Of a DNA stretch of 41,242 nucleotides, positions 7,510 to 13,134 are shown piece by piece; the stretch's first letter is position 1, and every line of letters starts with the position of its first letter. This stretch comes from a virus. The stretch spans positions 1 through 41,242 of the IMG/VR virus record IMGVR_UViG_3300046794_000603; one strand, written 5' to 3'. The notes under the pieces were generated by a model that saw only the letters and a program-made list of their open reading frames with translations, had not been told where the DNA came from and did no database searches. The translations under genes were made by a program, and so were the position numbers.

Positions 7510-8453
7510 CAGCTTACTCCGTGATTCTCGAGCACGAGCAAGTCGAAGTTGTTCCCATTGTGGAACACCACTGCCATCCGATGCCGCATGGCGTTACTCA
7601 CGCGCTTCGCATACGCATCCGACCATGGCCAAATCTCCGAGACGTGTCCGTCTTTGTCGGCAAATCCGATGCTGAGGATGTTCGTCTCGAGCGGCTTGAT
7701 GCCAGTCGTTTCAATGTCGCAGCTTACGGTATCTCCAAGCCCTTCGAGCACCTCCGGCCCGCCCACGGTGTACTCTACCTGGTCCTCATACGGGGCACGT
7801 ACCTCACCATGCACGACACGGCCGATGCGCCGGAAGTCGAGCTCGGAGATAGGCTTCCAGGTGTCCGCACGAAGCACGAATGACGGGGCAATCGACGGGA
7901 GCACCAATCGTCCGAACAATACTTGCCGGGCACGCAACGTGGCACCCTTGAGGATGCCGTCTGCCTTATTCTTATAGGCGGCTTTGATGCGGCTCTCCTC
8001 AATCTCAGCGACGGTCCAAATGAAACCACGGGCAGTGAGTATATTCCGGACCCCGAGGATGCTTCGAAGGCTGGCTTTACCAAGAGCCACAATAGGAACC
8101 CCTTCATCCGTCGCAGCAAGCTCTTTGAGAAGGCGAGGCGCGCAACACTCGGCGGCACGTTCGTTGTCGTCATCTGAATCTCCTCGGCAGAGCGCGGCAT
8201 TGGTAACGTACGTTGAGCTTCTCGAGAGCTTGGCATCCCGCCGAAGCCGATCATCGAGAAAGTGCCCGGGCGCTCCGCTGAACGGAGCGTTCATCTTTTC
8301 GTCCACCCGAGTCGGATGCTCCCCAACAATGACGAGACTTATCTTGCCAGAAGGAGGCGCTGAGCTCACAAGCTGGCCCTTGTTGTTGGGGCAGGCGCCG
8401 CAATGCGCTCCGAGCGCTTTGGCTTCGACTCGATTCATGGTGTTCACATTCAT
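7506..8453 (-). CDS. UDG-like domain fused to DEDD exonuclease Exo I-Exo II (315 aa)
   Basis: Residues 14-200 resemble family 4 uracil-DNA glycosylases. They carry four iron-sulfur-type cysteines (C18, C21, C89 and C103/C104), the VGEHPTRVDEK...PFSGAPGHFLDD region and the IVALGKASLRSILG stretch. The usual GEAPG motif reads GEHPT, and the usual HPSxxLR reads APSFVLR, so catalysis is doubtful. Residues 230-315 hold the start of a proofreading exonuclease: CDIETTG (Exo I) and HNGNNFDL (Exo II). The protein stops there, and Exo III is in the polymerase ORF downstream. The fusion suggests a template-uracil sensor or repair domain on the replicative polymerase; this is inference. The exact ATG among three near 8453 is uncertain. 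Confidence 0.85.
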   Translation of the reverse strand: MNVNTMNRVEAKALGAHCGACPNNKGQLVSSAPPSGKISLVIVGEHPTRVDEKMNAPFSGAPGHFLDDRLRRDAKLSRSSTYVTNAALCRGDSDDDNERAAECCAPRLLKELAATDEGVPIVALGKASLRSILGVRNILTARGFIWTVAEIEESRIKAAYKNKADGILKGATLRARQVLFGRLVLPSIAPSFVLRADTWKPISELDFRRIGRVVHGEVRAPYEDQVEYTVGGPEVLEGLGDTVSCDIETTGIKPLETNILSIGFADKDGHVSEIWPWSDAYAKRVSNAMRHRMAVVFHNGNNFDLLVLENHGVSW

Positions 8454-8462
8454 TTGAAGATG

Positions 8463-8686
8463 CTATTTAACGCAGTGCGAGAAGATGACAACGTTGTCTG
8501 ACGCGAAGAGGGCCGACGCCCCCGTTCCTACCAAGTCCAGGTGATGCCCGCATGCGTTGCAGTCCCGCCCTGCTTGAGAACCTTCGGTGTCGCAGCAATC
8601 CACGCCATGAACCACTGGCCGCGGATGTAGGTTTTGCCACCCGACTTGATGGTCACGCACTCACTCATTTGCACCGCGCTCTTCAT
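8463..8686 (-). pseudogene. Small cysteine-rich ORF, apparently frameshifted
   Basis: The ATG at 8686 gives MKSAVQMSECVTIKSGGK up to about residue 24 and would stop after 52 codons at 8528. In the -1 frame the same DNA reads on as VVHGVDCCDTEG...RDCNACGHHLDL...SHCVK to TAG at 8463. Joined at about 8610, the two halves make one plausible Cys/His protein that ends just before the UDG gene. There is no classical slippery heptamer at the junction. A single-base indel or a sequencing error is more likely than programmed slippage. Two overlapping genes is the alternative. Confidence 0.4.
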
Positions 8687-8693
8687 AAAGAAC

Positions 8694-8721
8694 ATAGTAG
8701 CTTCTCAAATATTAGAGTCAA
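8694..8721 (-). promoter_or_regulatory. Sigma70-like promoter, leaderless layout (early operon)
   Basis: On the minus strand: TTGACT (8716-8721) within TTGACTCT, a 16-base spacer, TACTAT (8694-8699), then exactly 7 bases to the ATG at 8686. It shares the -35 octamer, spacing and ATG distance with promoters at 10507 and 18862. It is the only promoter-like site between the structured region and the polymerase genes, so it probably drives the UDG-exonuclease/polymerase transcript. Confidence 0.6.
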
Positions 8722-8844
8722 GGCCACTTCAAATAATAAAAATGACGCAGAGTGCGCTCAGGTTTGACGCACTGCGAGAATTGAAGAGGCTTACACGGAC
8801 TCGGCGTATGACGTGTGCACGCGAAAACGCTTACCGATGCTCAG

Positions 8845-8898
8845 TGGAGCGCGCGGGATTCGAACCCGCTCTGGCCAGCCCTCCAAGGGTAGCGCCCC
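8845..8898 (-). ncRNA. tRNA-like element with a perfect T-arm, no anticodon arm
   Basis: Minus-strand bases 8869-8853 read GCGGGTTCGAATCCCGC, a textbook 5-bp T-stem with the TTCGAAT loop. It is followed immediately by GCGCTCC and a discriminator A. GGGGCGC at 8898-8892 pairs with GCGCTCC over 7 bp (one G-T). Only 22 bases remain for D and anticodon arms. They contain one small hairpin (CCC-TTGGA-GGG) and no 7-base anticodon loop, and no CCA is encoded. It is not a canonical tRNA; a degenerate tRNA or tRNA mimic is the best description. Confidence 0.45.
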
Positions 8899-8902
8899 TA
8901 AG

Positions 8903-8984
8903 TGAACGCCTCAGGATTTGCACCTGAATTTCCGAGGGCGGGGCCGCTTGCTCGGTGTCCTAGTCTACTTAGACGACACGTTCA
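8903..8984 (-). other. Second structured element with a T-arm-like hairpin
   Basis: Minus-strand TGAACGT (8984-8978) pairs with GCGTTCA (8909-8903), with one G-T pair. Directly inside lies TCAGG-TGCAAAT-CCTGA (8927-8911), a 5-bp stem with a 7-base T-loop-like sequence in which Psi55 would be G. Further in is a CCGAG/CTCGG helix. The fold is tRNA-like in outline but lacks an anticodon arm. A 7-bp closing helix can arise by chance in GC-rich DNA, so confidence is low. Confidence 0.25.
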
Positions 8985-9034
8985 TTGGCGCCAGATTTTC
9001 CCTCGGTGCCATAGGGGGTTATGTGCATATGCCG

Positions 9035-9081
9035 TGGAGTAACCAACCCGCGCCACTTGGAGGACCCGCCCCTCCTACTCC
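9035..9081 (-). other. Compact hairpin element closed by a 7-bp helix
   Basis: Minus-strand GGAGTAG (9081-9075) pairs with TTACTCC (9042-9036), one G-T, followed by an unpaired A. Inside is GAGG-GGCGGGT-CCTC, a 4-bp stem with a 7-base loop. It is 47 bases long, too short for a tRNA. Included because it is the third such closed helix in this gene-free stretch. Confidence 0.22.
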
Positions 9082-9126
9082 TCATCGGAGCGACTTTCAG
9101 CTTCGCTGCTCAGTGGCTAGTAAATA

Positions 9127-9306
9127 TTATTTAGCAGGTCCGAATAAATCGTCAAGCACTTCTCCAACCGTCACGTCGAATCTTGCGTCTGGTTTTTCAA
9201 GCCAGTCGATGGCGGACTTCAACTCGGCGCAGGAGTACCCGTCGTTATATGCCTCCGCGGCGCATTCCAGCTCTTTCAGCAACGCAAGGAGTCGGTCGCG
9301 GGTCAT
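9127..9306 (-). CDS. Small acidic hypothetical protein (59 aa)
   Basis: The ATG at 9306 gives MTRDRLLALLKELECAAEAYNDGYS and ends DDLFGPAK with TAA at 9127-9129. An ATGA overlap couples it to the zinc-ribbon gene upstream. It is mostly acidic helix with two cysteines (C15, C27). It is the last gene before the structured gene-free stretch. Function unknown. Confidence 0.65.
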   Translation of the reverse strand: MTRDRLLALLKELECAAEAYNDGYSCAELKSAIDWLEKPDARFDVTVGEVLDDLFGPAK

Positions 9307-9809
9307 TTATACACACACTTCGGGCAAGCGCACATCATGCCATGGTCAGAATGCGATGGCGTCGCCTTCCCTTCGAAGAAAGCGTGGCGAAGTCTCCGCA
9401 TGGCCTCTTCGTCGCCAGCAATCATCTCCTCTACGAGTCGCTCGATGAGGCTAGGCTCCTTCGGCTTCGAGTGCTGCGCAACGCCCACTGTATGGTACGG
9501 GAACGGCCTCCACTCGTACTTACACGTTTGGCATTGGTGCGTCTTGTGCAATCGCGTTGTCGCCCATTCGCCCTCGTCAATGTGGGGGGACTTGCACGCG
9601 GGGCAATCGATGTTGACCTCCTTGGGTCGTGAGTGCTGCGCGGCGAAGAGGGCCGTCTTGAGGTCGATGAATTCAGCCGTTTCATCTGAGACCGACATCC
9701 AGCCGCTGCCCTGTTTCGCCGTTGTCAGCCACTCCACCAGGTTCGAAGCCGCCGCCATCACCTCCCGCACGCGCGGGTCGTCGAATTGGGGAAAATCTTC
9801 GGGTTTCAC
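9303..9809 (-). CDS. Zinc-ribbon protein (168 aa)
   Basis: Residues 1-65 are helical (VREVMAAASNLVEWLTTAKQGSG). Residues 69-100 form a clear ribbon, CPAC...CQTCKYEWRP, of the kind found in TFIIS-like and phage zinc fingers. A third Cys group sits at the C-terminus (MMCACPKCVYK). A helical ERLVEEMIAGDEEAMRRLRHAF segment lies between. Likely a small nucleic-acid-binding or protein-binding accessory of early infection. It overlaps both neighbours by 4 bases. Exact family not recognised. Confidence 0.75.
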   Translation of the reverse strand: MKPEDFPQFDDPRVREVMAAASNLVEWLTTAKQGSGWMSVSDETAEFIDLKTALFAAQHSRPKEVNIDCPACKSPHIDEGEWATTRLHKTHQCQTCKYEWRPFPYHTVGVAQHSKPKEPSLIERLVEEMIAGDEEAMRRLRHAFFEGKATPSHSDHGMMCACPKCVYK

Positions 9810-10066
9810 TTGCAGCCTCCTTCAATCCAATCGGCGATGAAGTCGCTGGCATCGGCCTCTTCCCCTAGAATCTGAACCAGCCCGACATTGAATTCATTGG
9901 CGCGCGCTTGCTCTAGCTTTTGCGTCACGCGCAGGCGCAGATTGGCTACTACCTCCGCAATCGCATCCCTCCGCCCCGCGGCCCGCTCGCTCGCAAGCTC
10001 GTCGTGACGAATCTTTGCGCACTTCTTTGGGTCGCAAAAGTCGCACTCGTGTTCGCACCAACTCAC
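9806..10066 (-). CDS. Small Cys-motif protein (86 aa), GTG start
   Basis: The start is placed at the GTG at 10066 because it overlaps the preceding stop as GTGA, the pattern used across this operon. An upstream ATG in frame would bury the 41-aa gene. The N-terminus SWCEHECDFCDPKKCAK is a dense Cys/His knuckle, followed by a long charged helix (ASERAAGRRDAIAEVVANLR) and an acidic end. Function unknown. Confidence 0.65.
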   Translation of the reverse strand: MSWCEHECDFCDPKKCAKIRHDELASERAAGRRDAIAEVVANLRLRVTQKLEQARANEFNVGLVQILGEEADASDFIADWIEGGCK

Positions 10067-10188
10067 GGCTTTACCTCCTTCGAGGCCTTCACGGCTCCGG
10101 CCATGGGGAGCGCGATGCACGTAAAGGCTCCGCAGGCAGCCATCGGCAACAGGATGAGCGCGACGAGAATCTTCAAGACGGTGTTCAC
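10063..10188 (-). CDS. Tiny lipoprotein-like or membrane peptide (41 aa)
   Basis: A GTG at 10188, overlapping the upstream stop as GTGA, opens a 41-codon frame: a short polar start, a hydrophobic run KILVALILLPMAACGAF, and a basic end (VKASKEVKP). The run plus MAAC resembles a lipoprotein signal with the lipobox cysteine at residue 19. It sits right after another lipoprotein gene. GTGA overlaps at both ends argue that it is translated. Confidence 0.55.
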   Translation of the reverse strand: MNTVLKILVALILLPMAACGAFTCIALPMAGAVKASKEVKP

Positions 10189-10499
10189 GGCATCACCGTG
10201 CTTCGAGTGAACACCGCATAGCTACCGGTGAAGCAAGAGACCGTGGCAACAGTGCGGCCCGGCTGTTGGTCGAACGCCGGAAGCTGGTACGCAACATGCT
10301 CGGCAGTGTGGATGGTAGCAATCACGGAATGGGCCACCTCCTCGCGGGTCTCCTCGTACACCACCTGGGCGAACTCCCCAACGCACGAAGCGCGAAGCTC
10401 TGAGGAGCTCGAACTCTCCGCGGGGGCATCTGCCGTAGCAGCAGGAGCCGCGCAACCAACCAGACCGAGAATTCCTAGAGCAACAATTAGCGTCTTCAT
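10185..10499 (-). CDS. Putative lipoprotein (104 aa)
   Basis: From the ATG at 10499 the protein begins with a type II signal peptide: basic start, hydrophobic core IVALGILGLV and the lipobox LVGC, predicting a lipidated Cys at residue 16. A Ser/Ala-rich linker (SSSSSELR) and a 70-residue domain with two more cysteines follow. It would be anchored in a membrane facing the periplasm. A superinfection or exclusion role is possible but unproven. The start follows the leaderless promoter layout (7 bases after the -10); an AGGA also lies 8 bases upstream. Codons at 10508 and 10505 are weaker alternatives. Confidence 0.75.
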   Translation of the reverse strand: MKTLIVALGILGLVGCAAPAATADAPAESSSSSELRASCVGEFAQVVYEETREEVAHSVIATIHTAEHVAYQLPAFDQQPGRTVATVSCFTGSYAVFTRSTVMP

Positions 10500-10506
10500 G
10501 ACCATC

Positions 10507-10534
10507 ATCCTAGCGTGAGTTATTTGAGAGTCAA
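10507..10534 (-). promoter_or_regulatory. Sigma70-like promoter, leaderless layout (lipoprotein gene)
   Basis: Minus strand: TTGACT (10529-10534, inside TTGACTCT), a 16-base spacer, TAGGAT (10507-10512), then 7 bases to the ATG at 10499. The layout is the same as at 8694-8721. The -35 lies three bases after the stop codon of the preceding gene. Confidence 0.6.
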
Positions 10535-10537
10535 ATA

Positions 10538-10981
10538 TTATTTGAACAAGACCCCTTTGGCCGCCCCAAGTATGGCCAACATGGCGGCCACTGCGTCCGA
10601 CGTGAGGGGGTCCGCAGCCCAGTGTTGGTCAACCCACATTGCGGCTCGCTTAGCAATGACATTCAGCGCCTCCTCTAAAACTGTAACCTTGGTGGTTGCA
10701 GCTTCAACCCGAGCCTCAAGCGTAGCCTGCTTCTGTTCGAGTTCCTTCACCCGCCGGTCGGCCTCGAAGGCCATCGCCTTGAAGAACTCCGAGCGGCCAG
10801 TGGCCTCCGAGGAGGTGGGAAGGAAGTCCTCAGAGGTAACCTGAGTCTCCGTGCTGGGGATAGGCTCCTCAGGAGGCCCGGGCGTGTGGTCCACCGGCGC
10901 CTCCGGATGGTTGATACACGATTCTGTATAGTTCAGTCCGCACTCAAGCGGCCGCTGACACACACTGCAATACGCATTCAT
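10538..10981 (-). CDS. Coiled-coil protein with an N-terminal zinc knuckle (147 aa)
   Basis: The start at 10981 has a good Shine-Dalgarno (CAGGAG, 8 bases before ATG) and overlaps the previous stop as ATGA. Residues 1-22 carry CSVCQRPLECG...C, a likely small metal site. A Pro/Glu-rich linker follows (residues 27-50), then a long coiled coil (residues 65-115, KELEQKQATLEARVEAATTK) and a final helical domain. Possibly a structural or replication accessory; no family recognised. Confidence 0.75.
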   Translation of the reverse strand: MNAYCSVCQRPLECGLNYTESCINHPEAPVDHTPGPPEEPIPSTETQVTSEDFLPTSSEATGRSEFFKAMAFEADRRVKELEQKQATLEARVEAATTKVTVLEEALNVIAKRAAMWVDQHWAADPLTSDAVAAMLAILGAAKGVLFK

Positions 10982-11106
10982 CTCAATAACTCCTGACAGC
11001 TTAGGAACAGCAGCATTGAAATGCCGCCAAATACGACTGCGCACATGAAGCAGTCCAGTAAATCACGGTACACCTGGCGCCCCCGAATTCCGCTTGTTCT
11101 TCGCAT
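10978..11106 (-). CDS. Small basic single-span membrane protein (42 aa)
   Basis: The ATG at 11106 gives a basic head (MRRTSGIRGRQVYRD) followed by a membrane helix (FMCAVVFGGISMLLFL) and a short tail. It ends in an ATGA overlap with the coiled-coil gene. It overlaps the 3' end of the 44-aa ORF before it by 44 bases in another frame. The positive-inside head predicts a cytoplasmic N-terminus. Function unknown. Confidence 0.5.
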   Translation of the reverse strand: MRRTSGIRGRQVYRDLLDCFMCAVVFGGISMLLFLSCQELLR

Positions 11107-11197
11107 TCACAAGCTTGCCACGGCGCGGACATCGTGGCATCTCCGGCCTGGGCGGGAGTGGCCTGCTCTTCCAAATCACCCTGATGGGCTCACTCAT
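11063..11197 (-). CDS. Small basic protein (44 aa)
   Basis: The ATG at 11197 is preceded by a very strong purine run (AGGAGAGGAAG), the best ribosome site in this block. The product is basic and proline-rich (MSEPIRVIWKSRPLPPRP, then CPRRGKLVNAKNKRN). It overlaps the membrane-protein ORF downstream. The ribosome site is the main support. Confidence 0.5.
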   Translation of the reverse strand: MSEPIRVIWKSRPLPPRPEMPRCPRRGKLVNAKNKRNSGAPGVP

Positions 11198-11223
11198 CTT
11201 CCTCTCCTCCGCGGTCGCCCGCT

Positions 11224-11239
11224 GGCCCCTTTCGGGGCC
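11224..11239 (-). terminator. GNRA-type hairpin without a U-tract
   Basis: The minus strand reads GGCCCC-GAAA-GGGGCC, a perfect 6-bp GC stem with a GAAA tetraloop, with partial further pairing outside. It lies between the stop of the 61-aa gene and the start of the 44-aa gene. There is no following U-run, so it is more likely an RNA-processing or stability hairpin than an intrinsic terminator. Confidence 0.4.
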
Positions 11240-11247
11240 GGGCTTTC

Positions 11248-11433
11248 TCAGCCTTCGAAGATGGGGTCAAGCTTCGCAAGGTCCCACACCTTGGCGACCA
11301 TCCCGTTCTTGATGGCGATTTTGGCGAGGACGATGAGCTCGAACTCCGTGTTGTACTTCGTGAGGTGGTTGGAGATGGTGGCGCCCGTGCTGCGATTTCC
11401 GATGACGAGGTTCAGGGTCTTGGAGGAGTTCAT
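11248..11433 (-). CDS. Small hypothetical protein (61 aa)
   Basis: Starts MNSSKTLNLVIGNRSTGATIS, with AAAGG about 9 bases upstream. The sequence has balanced hydrophobic and charged residues (EFELIVLAKIAIKNGMVAKVWDLAKL) and looks like a compact folded domain. It is preceded by its own promoter candidate and an inverted repeat, so it may be expressed independently. No family recognised. Confidence 0.7.
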   Translation of the reverse strand: MNSSKTLNLVIGNRSTGATISNHLTKYNTEFELIVLAKIAIKNGMVAKVWDLAKLDPIFEG

Positions 11434-11455
11434 GATGTTTGCCTTTTCTTTTTTC

Positions 11456-11512
11456 GGGAGAGCGACTTGCTCCCCACACCAATCACTATAGGCTCTCCCA
11501 AATAATGCGCAA
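11456..11512 (-). promoter_or_regulatory. Promoter with an 8-bp inverted repeat around it
   Basis: Minus strand: TTGCGC (11507-11512), a 16-base spacer, TATAGT (11485-11490, five of six consensus bases). The arms GGGAGAGC (11499-11492) and GCTCTCCC (11463-11456) are perfectly complementary. The first arm lies in the spacer and the second in the leader. This could be an operator pair or a leader stem. The predicted leader to the ATG at 11433 is about 45 bases, so unlike the TTGACT class this transcript would carry a ribosome site. Confidence 0.45.
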
Positions 11513-11556
11513 GGAGCGAGGATAAATAAATCTCAAATACTTTTAAATGAGGGAAA

Positions 11557-11982
11557 TCAGGCCCATTTCTCTGCTCGTTGATGCGCCAATCGGGTCGCGG
11601 CTTTCTGCTCCAACAGCTCCCAAGCGTAACAACGACGATGTATCTGGGCAGGCAAGTGCCAATAGAAGCGCCCTTCTCCACTATTTTTCGTCATGCGGTA
11701 ACATCTCCAACAGAGCCCATGCGCCTTATGCGGTAAATCGGGATGACATCTCGGCGCCGACACATCGCGTGGCCGCCGCACGTAATTACGAAGATAGCTG
11801 GCACGCCGTCTAATTTTTGACCTGGCCTTGACCTCTGGAAAGTGGGCAATGAACTTCCCCTTCTCTCTCCAGCGGTTGACGCTGTTCTCAGTCTGGCGCG
11901 CCGCCACTGCTTCTGTCTGATTTTGCCAAGAACCGGAATGCCCAAGCTCTTCAAGCGCCTCGTCCAAATCTAGGAAGGCCAT
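11557..11982 (-). CDS. Basic zinc-finger-like hypothetical protein (141 aa)
   Basis: The ATG directly follows the ThyX stop (TGAATG). The first 35 residues are acidic to neutral, then a strongly basic stretch appears (KARSKIRRRASYLRNYVRRPRD). A Cys/His group follows (CHPDLPHKAHGLCWRCYR, about residues 79-96), which resembles the HP...GLCxxCY knuckles of phage DNA-binding proteins. It probably binds nucleic acid. HNH nuclease was considered, but the catalytic His-Asn-His pattern is not visible. Confidence 0.7.
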   Translation of the reverse strand: MAFLDLDEALEELGHSGSWQNQTEAVAARQTENSVNRWREKGKFIAHFPEVKARSKIRRRASYLRNYVRRPRDVSAPRCHPDLPHKAHGLCWRCYRMTKNSGEGRFYWHLPAQIHRRCYAWELLEQKAATRLAHQRAEKWA

Positions 11983-12702
11983 TCACGCCCGCTTCTTCTC
12001 TTCAAACAAGGCCATCGTCCTCGGAAACACCGGCAACAACACCTGATGCACCGCGTTGGCGTACACCCGGATTTCCTCTTGCGCCTTCATGTCCTCCCTC
12101 AACGTGAGGAACTTCATCCAGTTCAGCAGGTTCGCACTTGCCCACATCCGGGAGTAGCGGAACACGGACACCGGGCCCCTCGCCAGCTCCTTGGGCCATC
12201 CCCGCGCCAGGAGACGTTCGTAGAGCTTTTGGCCGGCCTTGAAGTACGCCTCCAGCTCCTGGATATCCTCCGTGGCCGTCGCCCTCGTGATGGGAAAACG
12301 GGACGTGCCCTGCGCTTGCTTGTTCCTGTTCAGATGGTCGCCGCCTCCAGCAACCACTCTGGTTACAGTTGGCAGATAGTTATTGTCCGGCATGGGCGCA
12401 TACCTCGCGGACATCTCGTTGTAGCTCTGCGTCCGGTGACGATGCCACTCGCGGAAGACGAACAGCGGGGCCTGCACCTCGATGGTGATGCCGCCCATCT
12501 CAAACGGCGAGGTGTGTTTTGGCTCTTGGTTCCAAAGGTAGGCGAGGAGTTTCTCGTCCCCCGGATTGGTGGCGACGCCCCACCCCTGAAAACCCTTGTT
12601 GGTAGACATGCGCGCGGCACGCACGATGTCTTCGTCGGACCCCCATTGCTGGGTGAGTTGCACGTAGCCGCTATCGAGGACGAAGATTTTGGAGGCTTGC
12701 AT
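11983..12702 (-). CDS. thyX: Flavin-dependent thymidylate synthase
   Basis: A 239-residue ThyX, which makes dTMP from dUMP with FAD, NADPH and methylene-tetrahydrofolate. The family signature RHRTQSYNEMSAR is at residues 88-100 and gives the RHRxxSxNExSxR flavin/dUMP-binding loop. A further conserved region, RGPVSVFRYSRMWASANLLNWMKFLTLR, places the C-terminal arginine-rich site. Start at 12702 because the N-terminus IFVLDSGYVQLTQQWGSDEDI matches the family's beginning. It overlaps the previous gene by 32 bases. The upstream extension reads as low-complexity Ser/Thr/Pro and was dropped. It supplies thymidine nucleotides for phage replication. Confidence 0.93.
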   Translation of the reverse strand: MQASKIFVLDSGYVQLTQQWGSDEDIVRAARMSTNKGFQGWGVATNPGDEKLLAYLWNQEPKHTSPFEMGGITIEVQAPLFVFREWHRHRTQSYNEMSARYAPMPDNNYLPTVTRVVAGGGDHLNRNKQAQGTSRFPITRATATEDIQELEAYFKAGQKLYERLLARGWPKELARGPVSVFRYSRMWASANLLNWMKFLTLREDMKAQEEIRVYANAVHQVLLPVFPRTMALFEEKKRA

Positions 12703-12853
12703 AGCGGTTGATTCTCGGAGTGATTGGGTTGGGTTCAAAGTCATTGAGGATGTCGGAGGGGTCGACGTCGATGGGGATGCGGACGATAAGCGGGGTGTAA
12801 ACGCGAGGAGTCTCGGGCGCGTCGTCTTGCTGAGTGGAGTCAAAGAGAATCAT
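12671..12853 (-). CDS. Small hypothetical protein (60 aa)
   Basis: Starts MILFDSTQQDDAPETPRVY in an ATGA overlap with the DUF3310 gene and runs 32 bases into thyX. Proline- and aspartate-rich, with a short beta-like core (TPLIVRIPIDVDPSD). No family recognised. The coupling on the upstream side is the main support. Confidence 0.6.
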   Translation of the reverse strand: MILFDSTQQDDAPETPRVYTPLIVRIPIDVDPSDILNDFEPNPITPRINRYASLQNLRPR

Positions 12854-13134
12854 GATTTGCTCACGCGCTCAATCTCCCGGGCCACATACCATGCCGCCTT
12901 CTTCAGGTCCTCCCGATGACTCTGCGAGTCCTTGATGCCGGCCCGCCAAATGTATTTGATGGCGTTGCCTAGGTTGAAGGTCATGTGCTCCGTGATGGTG
13001 ATGCACTCCACGCCAGATGGGTGGGCCGTGTAGTGGGAGGGATGGTCCACGGGGTCTACCGACTTCAATGCGCGATGCTTGTCGCAACATCCGCCGACCC
13101 CATTCGATGCAATATCGAATCCACAATCTTTCAC
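12850..13134 (-). CDS. DUF3310 family protein (94 aa)
   Basis: Residues 28-92 carry the DUF3310 (PF11753) pattern: VDHPSHYTAHPSGVECI, TFNLGNAIKYIWRAG and HREDLKKAAWYVAREI. Such proteins are common in phages and are often annotated as nucleotide kinase-like, without proof of activity. The GTG start at 13134 is chosen for its GTGA overlap with the gene before; the N-terminal 27 residues contain an extra GCCDKH cluster. Its neighbours include ThyX, which fits nucleotide metabolism, though the molecular role is unknown. Confidence 0.85.
   Translation of the reverse strand: MKDCGFDIASNGVGGCCDKHRALKSVDPVDHPSHYTAHPSGVECITITEHMTFNLGNAIKYIWRAGIKDSQSHREDLKKAAWYVAREIERVSKS

Larger units (their letters stand above)
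8722..9126. other. Gene-free structured stretch (about 400 bases)
   Basis: No credible ORF on either strand; plus-strand translations here are the usual artefacts of reading a tRNA T-arm. The stretch is AT-rich at its promoter end (8722-8750) and GC-rich with many short inverted repeats from 8845 to 9090. It holds one perfect tRNA T-arm sequence and two further helices closed by 7 base pairs (separate entries). It could be a decayed tRNA cluster or a structured noncoding RNA. A recombination or packaging site is also possible. Confidence 0.6.

Noticed and set aside
8634-8927. Plus-strand ORF with an AGFEPA segment
   Set aside because: This is the well-known false translation of a tRNA T-arm on the opposite strand.
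11430-11681. Minus-strand 83-codon ORF
   Set aside because: Runs through the stop end of the 141-aa gene and across the promoter/inverted-repeat region; no ribosome site and no protein-like pattern.
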